The notes: generated by a model not told the origin, from the sequence alone. A stretch of DNA of 64,000 nucleotides from Pseudomonadota bacterium (GCA_017464085.1 JAFUEE010000136.1:1-64000); one strand, 5' to 3'; shown: positions 27,101 through 35,607, counted from the first letter of the stretch. Numbers and translations: made by a program.

Positions 27101-27907
27101 TATGCCAATATTGAAAGCAACAAAGTCAATCTTGATTTGGTCAAGATTGCCGAAGTTCAGAATTTTGCCTACACTGGCGATATCCAGTCAGTCAATCTTC
27201 CCAAAGGGCGTTACAAACTTGAAGTTTGGGGCGCGGAAAGCGGCAAGGGCAGCGGCACAGGGACTTCGACGAATGGCGGTTATTCTTCGGGCATCGTTAC
27301 GCTTGCGTCCAGCACGACGCTTTATGTCGTTGTGGGCGGCAAAGGGGAGTCAGGCATAAACAACAGCGTGAGGAATGCTGTGGGCGGCTATAATGGCGGC
27401 GGATACAGCTATTCGCATTGCACATGTAATGCCGGCGGCGCAGGCGGCGGCGCGACGCATATCGCGACAAAGACGGGGCTTTTGGAAACGCTTGAGTCGT
27501 CTAAATCAAATGTTTTGATTGTTGCCGGCGGAGCCGGTGGGGCTGGCTGGAACGGTCAGGGCGGTTATGGCGGCGGTGCCAATATGAGCGGTGGCAATGG
27601 CGGAGACGGCAATGGCGGCACGGTTTCATCGGGTTATCGGTTCGGGCTTGGTCAGGGCGGTTCCCACTCGGCGTGTTCCGGTTCCAATAGTGTGCATGCC
27701 GGCGGTGGTGGCGGCGGTTATTATGGCGGCTATGCCAAGGGGACATTGACCTCCAATGCAGGTGGCGGCGGCGGCTCTGGTTTTGCCAGCGCGTCGTTGA
27801 GTTCGGTTGTGGGATACAATGGCAATGTCTCTATGCCTGCGCCTGCTGGCGGTTCAGAAACGGGGCACACTGGTAACGGCTATGCCCGTATCACGCTCGT
27901 CAAATAA
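24188..27907 (+). CDS. Giant surface lipoprotein, paralog C
   Basis: A 1239-residue paralog. The start at 24188 lies 7 bases after AAGGAG (the ATG at 24182 is too close). The head SDDGAGSAGSKPQKCGDQVC and the following LCGTDVCKDDQTC are nearly identical to A, while the first residues (MNENSK) and upstream flank resemble B. It has EGF-like Cys units to about residue 310, about six Calx-beta-like repeats to about 985, then a glycine-rich domain (VQNFAYTGDIQSVNLPKGRYKLEVWGAE) of the THIATKTGLL type shared with A, ending ITLVK like B. The second half uses noticeably more A/T-ending codons than A. Surface lipoprotein of unknown ligand. Confidence 0.8.
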   Translation: MNENSKLKLAFACCAAMALAFAGCSDDGAGSAGSKPQKCGDQVCTDTQKCVDNVCKSLCGTDVCKDDQTCEDGVCKDKPADDPCAKCDSETQICEDGVCKDKPADDPCADCASQGKVCDPATRTCIDPPEDPCSLCTDKQECVNLVCVDIDPCANKTCQDGYRCDREKDGECVAIDPCEGISCLADQTCIKAHCIDNACIEDGAEKNCGENKVCSKGECVDDGCVKDGTPVSCDEGWQCIKGLCEETACIDYFCEEGRSCKGGKCVDNECLDMTCEEGQICSKGNCTYEICLDKDPCSAGKVCNAEGACEFITAPAIALDEPEDKTTDEAGKAVSLTLHLNNAPTADVHVSCEVVTESPNKEVDAACEEIVFNADNWQHEQTIIVTGVDDYLKDGDQTYTIKVTTVSEDADFNALVAESVGLTNIDTTKAGFVFSAASLTTYEDPEAEAATFTVQLSSIPASDVSLTLSSSNEKEGIVSPKQLKFTKENWGELQTVTVKGVDDNVRDGNVNYTIFFAPSESNDEDYNGIQPVSIKVTNVDNDVAGINVNIPAEDYVIAEGESHLLSVKLNTQPRHDVTVTISVDDATEAELDIDKVVLNSENWNVGVPVSLSGVIDHEIDGDQPFKVTFTVSSEDEDYNFEPRVYSGIVKDADKADLVTILGDSPIVREGDGGFVTMSVSLASKPTKAVTVALSVTDGTELKINKPELTFKPEQWDIGQDVLVSSVDDEIVDGDIKSKVVMKMTSADAHFDGVSKEVEFTTLDNDIPGFVISSNAASFPENSGSTASMTVALQAQPTADVKVSVSSSDVTELAVTSASTLTFTQADWKTPQTVNVKVQDDNIADGTQTAVVKFVASSSDPKFNGITGQSALYTIIDNEMPSIVLTAAETTIPQASPSTTAKVRLGVQPSSNVTVTLVASDPKILSFSPATVTFTTNDWNQDKSVTVAADFNLIQSASATATIYGKASGDKNYANIESNKVNLDLVKIAEVQNFAYTGDIQSVNLPKGRYKLEVWGAESGKGSGTGTSTNGGYSSGIVTLASSTTLYVVVGGKGESGINNSVRNAVGGYNGGGYSYSHCTCNAGGAGGGATHIATKTGLLETLESSKSNVLIVAGGAGGAGWNGQGGYGGGANMSGGNGGDGNGGTVSSGYRFGLGQGGSHSACSGSNSVHAGGGGGGYYGGYAKGTLTSNAGGGGGSGFASASLSSVVGYNGNVSMPAPAGGSETGHTGNGYARITLVK

Positions 27908-27962
27908 TTTCCTGTTCTGATTGCACCGCTCTCGGCCTTTTGGCCGATACGCGGCGCTTGGG

Positions 27963-28000
27963 GCCGGGCTATCGCCGAAGGCGATACGCCCGGCCTTTTT
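27963..28000 (+). terminator. Terminator of paralog C
   Basis: GCCGGGCTATCGCC, loop GAAG, GGCGATACGCCCGGC, then a T-run. The T-run and the following ATTTT also form the left flank of a MITE insertion. Confidence 0.8.
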
Positions 28001-28005
28001 ATTTT

Positions 28006-28168
28006 GGCTCTGTTCAACAGGCGTGGATATGGTTCCAGAACGTATGATCGGCAATCGAGCATCGATAGTCTCTCCGCATAAAAGCTATTACCTTTATCAT
28101 GCGCACTGCAGCCCACCTTCTATTGCCTGCTGCCTTGTATTTCATATCCACAGACGTTGAACACAGCC
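28006..28168 (+). mobile_element. MITE-like element, copy 2 (best-preserved ends, with target-site duplication)
   Basis: A 163-base element with terminal inverted repeats: GGCTCTGTTCAAC at the left and GTTGAACACAGCC at the right, extended inward by GTGGATATG/CATATCCAC. The flanks are TTTTTATTTT (27996-28005) and TTTTTATTTC (28169-28178), a 9 of 10 match consistent with a target-site duplication inside the T-run of the paralog C terminator. No coding capacity. It is related to 1166-1325 and 57615-57768. Confidence 0.8.
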
Positions 28169-28358
28169 TTTTTATTTCTGCGCTGCGTATCGCGATGCAT
28201 TGGCCGAAAATCTATATGTATGCTTCGGGCATGGCTGTGTGTGTGATGGGCATCTGTTTCTTGATTTGTATGAAAAAATTGTTAAAGATGATAGGGTGTT
28301 TGAGCCGCTTTGTTTTTTGCCTTGCTCTGATGACAAAGGCTTTTTTATGGAGGAAAAA

Positions 28359-31300
28359 ATGAGCGAGATTTCAAAACGTAGGCTTGCATTTGCCTGCTGC
28401 GCCGCCATGGCGCTTGGTTTTGTGGGCTGCGGGGACGATGGTGCCGGGAGTGCGAGTGATTCGCGCAAGACCTGCGGCGATGAAGTATGCACGCCGTCAC
28501 AGACTTGCGTGGAGAACCATTGCGTCGAGAACGACACTTTAGATCCGTGCGCGAAATGCGATTCAGAGACTCAGATCTGCGAGGATGGCGTCTGCAAGGA
28601 CAAGCCGGAAGATGATCCGTGCGCGAAATGCGATCCAGCGACGCAGATCTGCGAGGATGGCGTCTGCAAGGACAAGCCGGAAGATCCGTGCGCGAAATGC
28701 ACAGAAGCGCAAAAATGCGTGGAAGGCGTCTGCAAGGATCTCTGCGGCAGCGAAGTGTGCGCGGATGATATGATCTGCAACCCCGACACGCAGAAATGCG
28801 AGAAGCCTGTCAATCCATGCGATGAATGCACGGATAAGCAGGAATGCGTCAATTTTGAGTGTGTGGACGTCGATCCGTGCGCGAACAAGACCTGCCCGGA
28901 TAACCAGCGCTGCGACAGCACTCAGGATGGCAAGTGCGTGGATATCGATCCCTGCGAGAATGTTCCGTGTTCGGCTGGACTGAGCTGCATCAAGGGGCAT
29001 TGCGTCGAGGATGCGTGCATCGAGAATGGCGAAGAGAAGGTTTGCGAAAATAATCAGGTCTGCTCTGCTGGTGAATGCGTGCCCGGCGGATGCGCCGGCG
29101 TGAAGTGTGACGAAGGCTGGCAGTGCATGTCGTTCCCATGCGATGAGAACTCGAGCTCTGCTGAGTGTCAGAACGGCTATAGAGGACAGTGCGTTGAAAC
29201 CATCTGCATCGACTATTTCTGCGATGAGGGCCGTTCGTGCAAGGGCGGCAAGTGCGTCGACAACGAATGCCTCGATATGACCTGCGAGGAAGGCCAGATC
29301 TGCTCGAAGGGCAATTGCACCTATGAAATCTGTCTCACCAAAGATCCGTGCTCGGCCGGCAAGACGTGCGATGAGGACGGCGAATGCGTGTTTATCGTCG
29401 ATCCGGCAATCGCGCTCGACGAGCCTGAAGACAAGACGACAGATGAGGCTGGCAAGAGCTTGTCGCTGACGCTCCACCTCAACAATGCGCCGACTGCGGA
29501 TGTCCATGTGTCATGCGAAGTCGTGACCGAAAGCCCCAACAAGGAAGTGGACGCGGCTTGCGAGGAAATCGTGTTCAACGCCGACAACTGGCAGCTCGAA
29601 CAGACAATCGTCGTGACCGGTGTCGATGATTATCTCAAAGACGGCGACCAGGTCTATAAGCTCAAGGTCACGACTGTCTCTGAGGATGCGGATTTTAACG
29701 AGCTCGTCGCGGAATCCGTCGAACTGACGAATATTGACAAGACCACTCCAGGCATTGTCGTCTCTGAGACTGCGCTGACGACGTATGAAGATCAGGCGCA
29801 GGAAGCCGCAAGCTTCAGCATTGTGCTGACGTCGATTCCTTCTGCAGATGTCAACCTCACTTTGTCTTCGTCGAATCCGAATGAAGGCGTCGCGACCCCG
29901 ACTACGCTCAAGTTCACAAAAGACAACTGGAATGAGCCTCATGTCGTGACCGTCAAAGGCGTCGATGATAACGCGCACGATGGCAACAAGAATTACACGA
30001 TTTTCTTCTCCCCCTCTGAATCTAATGACGAGGATTATAACGAAAAGCAGCTCACCCCGATCAAGGTGACGAATGTCGATAACGATGTCGCCGGTTTAAG
30101 CGTCAACCTTCCTGAAGCATTCGTTCTTTTGGAAGGGCAGACTATGCCGCTTCTTGTCAGGCTCAACACTCTGCCAAAGAAAGATGTCAAAATCACCATG
30201 AATGTGGATGATAAGACAGAAGCCGAGTTTGAAGAAGCCGAAGTCACGCTGACTCCCGAAAACTGGAACACCGGTATTGAAATTCATCTCAAAGGCGTAG
30301 CTGACAGTGTGATTGATGGCGATCAGCCGGTCAAGGTGACGTTCAAGGTCGAATCGGAAGATGAAGATTACAACTTCGATGCGATTGATTTTGAGGGCAC
30401 AGTTCAGGATACCGATACGGCTGAAGTCATTTACAACATGGGCGATCTCCCGATAGTCAAAGAAGGCGACAGCGGTTTCGTGACGATGAGCGTTTCGCTT
30501 TCTTCCAAGCCGACCAAAGATGTGACGGTTGCACTTTCGGTGACGGATGACAGCGAGCTCAAGCTCAACAAGAAGACGCTGACGTTCAAGCCCAATTATT
30601 GGGATATCGGGCAGGACGTGCTTGTCAGTTCTGTGGATGACGATATCGTCGATGGCAACATCAAGTCGAATGTCGTGATGAAGGCGACCTCGGGGGATGC
30701 GAACTTCAACAACAAGGTGACAGAAGTCGAATTCATGACTGTCGATGACGATGAAGCTGGATTTGTGATCAGCTCAAATGCTGCTTCATTCCCCGAGAAC
30801 AGCGGTTCGACGACTTCGATGACGATTGCGCTCAAAGCGCAGCCGACTGCCGATGTCAAGGTTGCGGTCACCTCGACAGACGCTTCCGAACTTGCGGTGA
30901 CATCCGCCAGCTCGATCACATTCACGACGAAGAATTGGAAGACGCCGCAGACTGTGACCGTCAAGGTTGTCGATGATAACATCGCAGATGGCACGCAGAC
31001 CGCCCAGGTCAAGTTCGTCGCTTCATCGTCTGACAAGAATTTCAACGGTGTGACTGATTATTCGGCCAAATATACGATTATCGATAATGATGCAGCATCT
31101 GTCGTTGTGACGACTGCCGCCACGCAGCTGTCGTCCGGCATGACCAGCACGACCGGCACCGTGGCGCTCGGCACGCAGCCCAGCGGCAGCGTGACCGTGA
31201 CGATGACCGCGAGCAACGCGAATTACATCACGTTCAACCCGGTTAAGGTGACGTTTACGGAAGCGAACTGGAACAAGCCGCAGAACTTCACGCTGACGGG

Positions 31301-32249
31301 CAATCTCAATGCAGTTGCCGGTTCGCAGGCCAATGTGAACATCTATGGCAAGGCTTCCGGCGGCGAATATAACAACGTCCAGAGCAACACGATTGCGATG
31401 AATCTGCTCAAGGTGCCTCAGGTCCAGAACTTTGCCTATACGGGCAAAGTCCAGAGCGTGTCGTTGCCTGCCGGCAAGTACAAGCTCGAAGTCTGGGGCG
31501 CTCAGGGGGGGAGCGGGGGACATCCAACACTAAGTTCTAATTATCCAGGGGGTAAAGGCGGTTATGCGACAGGAATTATCACCCTAGCAACAGCAACGAA
31601 TGTTTATGTTTATGTTGGTGGTGCCGGGTCTAAAGGATATTTGGAGAAGCAGATTAATTTAGGTGGGTTTAATGGTGGTGGTGCATCTGCTGCATGCACA
31701 AGCACAAACAAAAATTCAGGCAGTGGTGGCGGCGCTTCTGATATTCGCATTGGCAAAGATAGTCTATATGCAAGAGCTATTGTTGCTGGTGGTGGCGGTG
31801 GCGGTGGTAACCATTATTGGTATACTGGAGAATATAATGGAACTGGCGGCGCTGGTGGGGGGATTAATGGCGAAAATGGCCATAATAATAACAGTAATGG
31901 TATTGGAATTGGGGGAACAGCATCAAGTGGAGCTGCGTTTGGGGTAGGTGCAACTTCTGAGACCAATTCGTGTATGTCAGGTGCAGGCGGCGGTGGCGGC
32001 TGGTATGGTGGAAGGGCTTCGGCAACGGGGCGATGTGTTCATACTGATGGTGCAGGCGGTGGTTCTGGGTATGTGTATACGTCGTCAACGTATACTAACT
32101 ATCCGGCCGGTTGTCTGTTGAATAGCAATTACTATCTCGGCAGTGCACAAACAATTCAGGGAACTGTCTCCACGATGCCTTCCACGCTTGGCGGCACGGA
32201 GACCGGTCATGCCGGCAATGGCTATGCGCGTATCACGTTGGTTCAGTAA
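28359..32249 (+). CDS. Giant surface lipoprotein, paralog D
   Basis: A 1296-residue paralog. The true start is ATG 28359, 5 bases after GGAGG; the frame is open 53 codons further upstream but without a signal peptide. Lipobox FVGC. The head (GDDGAGSASDSRKTCGDEVC) matches B; the first residues (MSE) match A. It has EGF-like Cys units including an extra loop (MSFPCDENSSSAECQ), about six Calx-beta-like repeats, and a glycine-rich domain from about residue 1017 of the SDIRIGKDSLYAR type shared with B, ending ITLVQ like A. From about 31505 to 32150 the glycine-rich segment is clearly richer in A/T and uses different codons (AAT, GGT, ACA), then returns to the usual style for the last about 30 codons, which suggests an imported cassette. 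Confidence 0.8.
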   Translation: MSEISKRRLAFACCAAMALGFVGCGDDGAGSASDSRKTCGDEVCTPSQTCVENHCVENDTLDPCAKCDSETQICEDGVCKDKPEDDPCAKCDPATQICEDGVCKDKPEDPCAKCTEAQKCVEGVCKDLCGSEVCADDMICNPDTQKCEKPVNPCDECTDKQECVNFECVDVDPCANKTCPDNQRCDSTQDGKCVDIDPCENVPCSAGLSCIKGHCVEDACIENGEEKVCENNQVCSAGECVPGGCAGVKCDEGWQCMSFPCDENSSSAECQNGYRGQCVETICIDYFCDEGRSCKGGKCVDNECLDMTCEEGQICSKGNCTYEICLTKDPCSAGKTCDEDGECVFIVDPAIALDEPEDKTTDEAGKSLSLTLHLNNAPTADVHVSCEVVTESPNKEVDAACEEIVFNADNWQLEQTIVVTGVDDYLKDGDQVYKLKVTTVSEDADFNELVAESVELTNIDKTTPGIVVSETALTTYEDQAQEAASFSIVLTSIPSADVNLTLSSSNPNEGVATPTTLKFTKDNWNEPHVVTVKGVDDNAHDGNKNYTIFFSPSESNDEDYNEKQLTPIKVTNVDNDVAGLSVNLPEAFVLLEGQTMPLLVRLNTLPKKDVKITMNVDDKTEAEFEEAEVTLTPENWNTGIEIHLKGVADSVIDGDQPVKVTFKVESEDEDYNFDAIDFEGTVQDTDTAEVIYNMGDLPIVKEGDSGFVTMSVSLSSKPTKDVTVALSVTDDSELKLNKKTLTFKPNYWDIGQDVLVSSVDDDIVDGNIKSNVVMKATSGDANFNNKVTEVEFMTVDDDEAGFVISSNAASFPENSGSTTSMTIALKAQPTADVKVAVTSTDASELAVTSASSITFTTKNWKTPQTVTVKVVDDNIADGTQTAQVKFVASSSDKNFNGVTDYSAKYTIIDNDAASVVVTTAATQLSSGMTSTTGTVALGTQPSGSVTVTMTASNANYITFNPVKVTFTEANWNKPQNFTLTGNLNAVAGSQANVNIYGKASGGEYNNVQSNTIAMNLLKVPQVQNFAYTGKVQSVSLPAGKYKLEVWGAQGGSGGHPTLSSNYPGGKGGYATGIITLATATNVYVYVGGAGSKGYLEKQINLGGFNGGGASAACTSTNKNSGSGGGASDIRIGKDSLYARAIVAGGGGGGGNHYWYTGEYNGTGGAGGGINGENGHNNNSNGIGIGGTASSGAAFGVGATSETNSCMSGAGGGGGWYGGRASATGRCVHTDGAGGGSGYVYTSSTYTNYPAGCLLNSNYYLGSAQTIQGTVSTMPSTLGGTETGHAGNGYARITLVQ
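31505..32150 (+). other. Segment of atypical base composition within paralog D
   Basis: Within the glycine-rich domain, codon choice switches abruptly from GC-ending (GGC, AAC, ACG) to AT-ending (GGT, AAT, ACA) just after the WGAQG block and switches back near the ETGHAGNGYARIT block. The conserved flanks would be ideal for homologous exchange of the middle. Judged by reading, not by a computed profile. Confidence 0.6.
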
Positions 32250-32302
32250 TTCTGTTTGAGGTGCACCGCTATCGGCCTTTTGGCCGATACGCGGCGCTTT
32301 GG

Positions 32303-32340
32303 GCCGGGCTATCGCCGAAGGCGATACGCCCGGCCTTTTT
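32303..32340 (+). terminator. Terminator of paralog D
   Basis: Same GCCGGGCTATCGCC / GGCGATACGCCCGGC hairpin with a T-run, followed by REP-like palindromes (32342-32412) up to the converging cysteine synthase gene. Confidence 0.85.
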
Positions 32341-32341
32341 G

Positions 32342-32412
32342 ATTTTGGCGCGGCGTATCGCGCAGCGATAGCCGCGCGCCGGCGCGTATGCCGCAGGCAT
32401 AGCGGCGGCCCC
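32342..32412. repeat. REP-like palindromes
   Basis: GGCGCGGCGTATCGC / GCGATAGCCGCGC and GCGTATGCCGCAGGCATAGC in tandem, nearly identical to the block after paralog B at 23977-24043. Confidence 0.7.
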
Positions 32413-32424
32413 GAAAAATGAAAA

Positions 32425-33348
32425 TCAGGGGACGGGCTCGAACAGGGATTTGCTGAAATATCTGTCGCCCCGGTCGGGGAGGACGCAGACGATGTTGCCG
32501 GTCACGCCGGATCGCGCGAGTTTGAGCGCGCCGCACAGGGCTGCGCCGGAAGAAGAGCCCGCGATGATGCCTTCTCTTCTTGCAAGCTCGCGGCAGGTGT
32601 CGATGGCTTCGCGGTCGGTGATCTTGACGGACAGGTCCATCAGCGAGATATCGAGCGTGTCCGCAATGAAATCGTTTCCGATTCCCTCGATGTTATAGTC
32701 GGCGTGTTCCCCGCCGGTGATTGTCGAGCCGACGGGGTCTGCGATCACGGCCTTGAGCGCTGGCAGGCGCGATTTGAGGTAACGCGCGATGCCGGTGAAG
32801 GTGCCGCCGGAGCCTGCGCCTGCAATGAAATAATCGATTTTGCCATCGAGGTCCTGATAGATTTCCGGGCCGGTCGTTTCATAGTGGGATTGCGGATTGC
32901 TCTGGTCGGAAAACTGGTTGAGCAGGACAGAGCCGGGGATTTTCTGGTGCAGTTCGGCAGCTCTCCTGCCGGCTTCGAGCATGCCGCCTTCGCGCGGCGT
33001 GTGGATGATTTCTGCGCCGAGTGCCTGCATCAGGACCTGTTTTTCTTCGGAGAATTTTTCTGGGACGACAAAAATGATGCGGTAGTTCCGGTTGAGCGCG
33101 GCGAAAGCGATGCCAAGCCCCGTGTTGCCTGCCGTTGCCATGATGACCGTGCCGCCTTCGCGCAGGTCGCCGCGCTGCTCGGCGGCTGCAAGCATGTGCC
33201 TGCCCGTGCGGTCTTTGACGCTTCCGAGCGGGTTGTATAATTCGAGCTTTGCAAAGATATTGACGCCCTCGGGGAGATCGAAATGCCCGATTTTGACGAG
33301 CGGCGTGTGACCGATGAGATCATGGAATGAGCTGTAGTAGTGCATCAT
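32425..33348 (-). CDS. cysK: Cysteine synthase / cystathionine beta-synthase-like PLP enzyme
   Basis: A 307-residue fold-type II PLP enzyme. The PLP lysine is in NPLGSVKDRTG (about 45). The substrate loop reads TAGNTG where most O-acetylserine sulfhydrylases have TSGNTG. The phosphate-binding loop GAGSGGTFTG (about 180) and the C-terminal SSSGAA are intact. It makes cysteine from O-acetylserine, or, given its neighbour, cystathionine from homocysteine and (acetyl)serine as in MccA. It overlaps the preceding cystathionine enzyme gene by 4 bases (ATGA), so they are coupled. It is last in the operon led by the poly-Cys leader ORF. CysK, CysM and MccA cannot be separated by eye. Confidence 0.85.
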   Translation of the reverse strand: MMHYYSSFHDLIGHTPLVKIGHFDLPEGVNIFAKLELYNPLGSVKDRTGRHMLAAAEQRGDLREGGTVIMATAGNTGLGIAFAALNRNYRIIFVVPEKFSEEKQVLMQALGAEIIHTPREGGMLEAGRRAAELHQKIPGSVLLNQFSDQSNPQSHYETTGPEIYQDLDGKIDYFIAGAGSGGTFTGIARYLKSRLPALKAVIADPVGSTITGGEHADYNIEGIGNDFIADTLDISLMDLSVKITDREAIDTCRELARREGIIAGSSSGAALCGALKLARSGVTGNIVCVLPDRGDRYFSKSLFEPVP

Positions 33349-34511
33349 TTCACCTCGCTGTTCTGAATGGCCTGATCCAGGTCGGCGATGAGATCGTCCG
33401 TGCTTTCGATGCCGACGGAGAGCCGGATGAGCGCGTCTGTGATGCCGATCTGTTCGCGGATTTTTTGTGGGAAGGCTGCATGTGTCATGGTCGCCGGATG
33501 GCAGACGAGGGATTCCACGCCGCCGAGGCTTTCTGCAAGCGCGATGAGCTTGACGGATCTGAAGAACGCCCGGTAGTCATGCGATGGCTTGAGCTCGAAG
33601 GAGATCATGGCGCCGCCGTTGCGCGCCTGTTTTGTCTGGATATCGTGTCCCTGGGCATCCGTGAGCCCGGGGTAATAGACTTTTTGGACGGCTTTGTGCC
33701 GTCGTAGGAAATCCGCGATGATTTCGGCATTTGCGGTATGTCTGTCCATCCTGACGCCGAGCGTGCGTATGCCCCGGATGAGGAGGAATGAATCGAATGG
33801 GGCGAGTACGCCGCCGGTCGCATTCTGGAGATAGGAGAGCCTGTCGGAGAGGTCTTTTGTCGTGACGACCGCGAGTCCGGCGACGAGGTCGCTGTGCCCG
33901 CCGAGGTATTTGGTCGCGCTGTGGACGACGATGTCGGCGCCGAGTGCGATGGGGCGCTGCAGATACGGTGTCATGAAGGTGTTATCGACGATCGTGAGGA
34001 TGTTGTGCGCGCGCGCGATGGCCGCGATGGCCGCGATGTCTGTGACGCTGAGCAGGGGATTGGCAGGGCTTTCGATGAGCACTGCCTTGACATCCGGAGA
34101 GATGGCCTGCGCGAAGGTTTCCGCGTGCGTCGTGTCGCAGATGCTGTACCGGAGCCCGAAGCGTTTGAATACGTTTTCGAGGACCCGGTAGGTTCCGCCA
34201 TAGACATTGCTGGAGATCAGGATGCGGTCGCCGCTGCCAAAGAGGTTCAGCACGGCCGTGATGGCAGCCAGGCCGGAGGCGAATGCAAAGCCGGCATAGC
34301 CGCCTTCGAGTTCTGCGATGAGGGCTTCAAGCGCGGCGCGCGTCGGATTGCCTGTGCGCGAATATTCATAATTCCCTACGGGATGGCCGAGCTCGACCTG
34401 CTCGAATGTCGATGTCTGATAGATCGGGACATTTACCGATCCCGTGAGCGGATCGCCATAAATGCCGCCATGAATGAGTGCTGAATCGATGTTTTTGTAA
34501 TGTTTTGTCAT
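33345..34511 (-). CDS. Cystathionine gamma-lyase/gamma-synthase family PLP enzyme
   Basis: A 388-residue Cys/Met metabolism PLP enzyme (MetB/MetC/MccB family). The start MTKHYKNIDSALIHGG has GAGGGA upstream. Motifs: VNVPIYQTSTFEQ, EYSRTGNPTRAALE, ASGLAAITAVL, the PLP aspartate in VDNTFMTPYLQRP, the PLP lysine in VHSATKYLGGHSD (about 203), and C-terminal LGGVESLVCHPATMTHA and RLSVGIE. Adjacent coupling to a cysteine synthase/CBS-like gene is the arrangement of mccA-mccB reverse transsulfuration (methionine-derived homocysteine to cysteine), but gamma-synthase activity is also possible. It follows the methyltransferase gene by about 45 bases. Confidence 0.88.
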   Translation of the reverse strand: MTKHYKNIDSALIHGGIYGDPLTGSVNVPIYQTSTFEQVELGHPVGNYEYSRTGNPTRAALEALIAELEGGYAGFAFASGLAAITAVLNLFGSGDRILISSNVYGGTYRVLENVFKRFGLRYSICDTTHAETFAQAISPDVKAVLIESPANPLLSVTDIAAIAAIARAHNILTIVDNTFMTPYLQRPIALGADIVVHSATKYLGGHSDLVAGLAVVTTKDLSDRLSYLQNATGGVLAPFDSFLLIRGIRTLGVRMDRHTANAEIIADFLRRHKAVQKVYYPGLTDAQGHDIQTKQARNGGAMISFELKPSHDYRAFFRSVKLIALAESLGGVESLVCHPATMTHAAFPQKIREQIGITDALIRLSVGIESTDDLIADLDQAIQNSEVK

Positions 34512-34556
34512 GATGTATTCCCTCATGTGTGAAATGCATATATATGCAGTTGTGAG

Positions 34557-35486
34557 CTAAATATGGTAGGTATATGTCGGTGATATGAAATGCTCTGTTT
34601 TTTCTGCGGTCAGAAAATGTATATTTTCGTATGCGCGAAGCCCGTCTTTGCGGCCGTCGAAGTACAGCTTTTGAATTTGATTGGGTGTTTGATGATCTGT
34701 CACCGTAAAATGATTTCTCATAAACATTTTCGCGAGTTCGTATGTAGAAAAGCCATGGGTCATATTTTCGCCGAGCTGTCTTGTCATTTCCGCGAGTTTG
34801 CGTGCGCGTTCGGAATGGTGAGAAAATGTCGTCTTGTCTGGAAAATCCAGAATGATTTTGCTCTGTTTCGCGGTGATATCATCGAGTTTCCTGATCGTAT
34901 CTTCGAGTGTTTCCAGCGTGAGATAATAGGTGACGCCGAGAATGGAAATAAATGTCGGGATATTTGGATCGAGACCGGCATCAAGCAGTTTTTGTGAAAG
35001 GTCGTCTTTTGCAAAATCGACAGCGACAAAATGGATGTTGCGCCGTATGATCCATCCCAGTGTTTCAAGCCGAGTTTTTTTATATTTTTGCGTGTCTGGG
35101 TGGTCGATTTCAAATATCGTGATGTTATCATTATCATTTCTGAATGAGAAAGTGTCCATGCCAGCGCCGCAGATAATATATTGACAATGCGAGTGTGCCT
35201 TGAGGAAATCTTCAAATATATGTTTTGTATATGCTTCACGCGAGAGCGGGATGGGGGCCAGGAAGCATACGCCGTTCTGGATCGCGTCTGGATCGTGGCT
35301 GGCTGCCGCAGGGCATTGGGCGCAGAGGCCGTTTCTGAGCATGTCGCATACATGGGTGTACTCTTCTTCCCCCATCAGATCGTATGCGAGGTAGTCATCG
35401 AAAATTTTGGTGCGGTCAAAAGTGGAGTGATGCGCTCTGACAAAAGAGCACAATTTTGCAGTTATGCTTTCCTGATGGTCAATCAT
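34557..35486 (-). CDS. Class I SAM-dependent methyltransferase, LCMT (leucine carboxyl methyltransferase) family
   Basis: A 309-residue methyltransferase. The start MIDHQESITAKL has a strong AGGAGG site about 5 bases upstream. The SAM-binding loop is YIICGAGMDTFSFR (about 105), followed by IFEIDHPDTQKYKKTRLE and FVAVDFAKDD, the pattern of the LCMT/TIGR00027 family of bacterial O-methyltransferases (many with polyketide or unknown small-molecule substrates). Later TFISILGVTYYLTLE and FDFPDKTTF-like blocks match the family. It heads the structural genes of the sulfur operon. A SAM-consuming enzyme upstream of transsulfuration genes would release SAH and homocysteine that feed them (inference). 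Substrate unknown. Confidence 0.8.
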   Translation of the reverse strand: MIDHQESITAKLCSFVRAHHSTFDRTKIFDDYLAYDLMGEEEYTHVCDMLRNGLCAQCPAAASHDPDAIQNGVCFLAPIPLSREAYTKHIFEDFLKAHSHCQYIICGAGMDTFSFRNDNDNITIFEIDHPDTQKYKKTRLETLGWIIRRNIHFVAVDFAKDDLSQKLLDAGLDPNIPTFISILGVTYYLTLETLEDTIRKLDDITAKQSKIILDFPDKTTFSHHSERARKLAEMTRQLGENMTHGFSTYELAKMFMRNHFTVTDHQTPNQIQKLYFDGRKDGLRAYENIHFLTAEKTEHFISPTYTYHI

Positions 35487-35607
35487 AATTTCCTCCTGTA
35501 TGAGGTAAATCAGAGAGGTGGGGATGCTGATGGGATATGCTGAATGTATAGATACAGCAGAGTCTTTCTCGCGAGACCCGTCTGGAAGGAATGATTGATT
35601 TTTGCGG

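Noticed and set aside
28099-28362. 87-codon frame with hydrophobic segments before paralog D
   Set aside because: It begins inside the MITE and runs into the paralog D ribosome site; no ribosome site of its own and no homologous frame in the other MITE copies.
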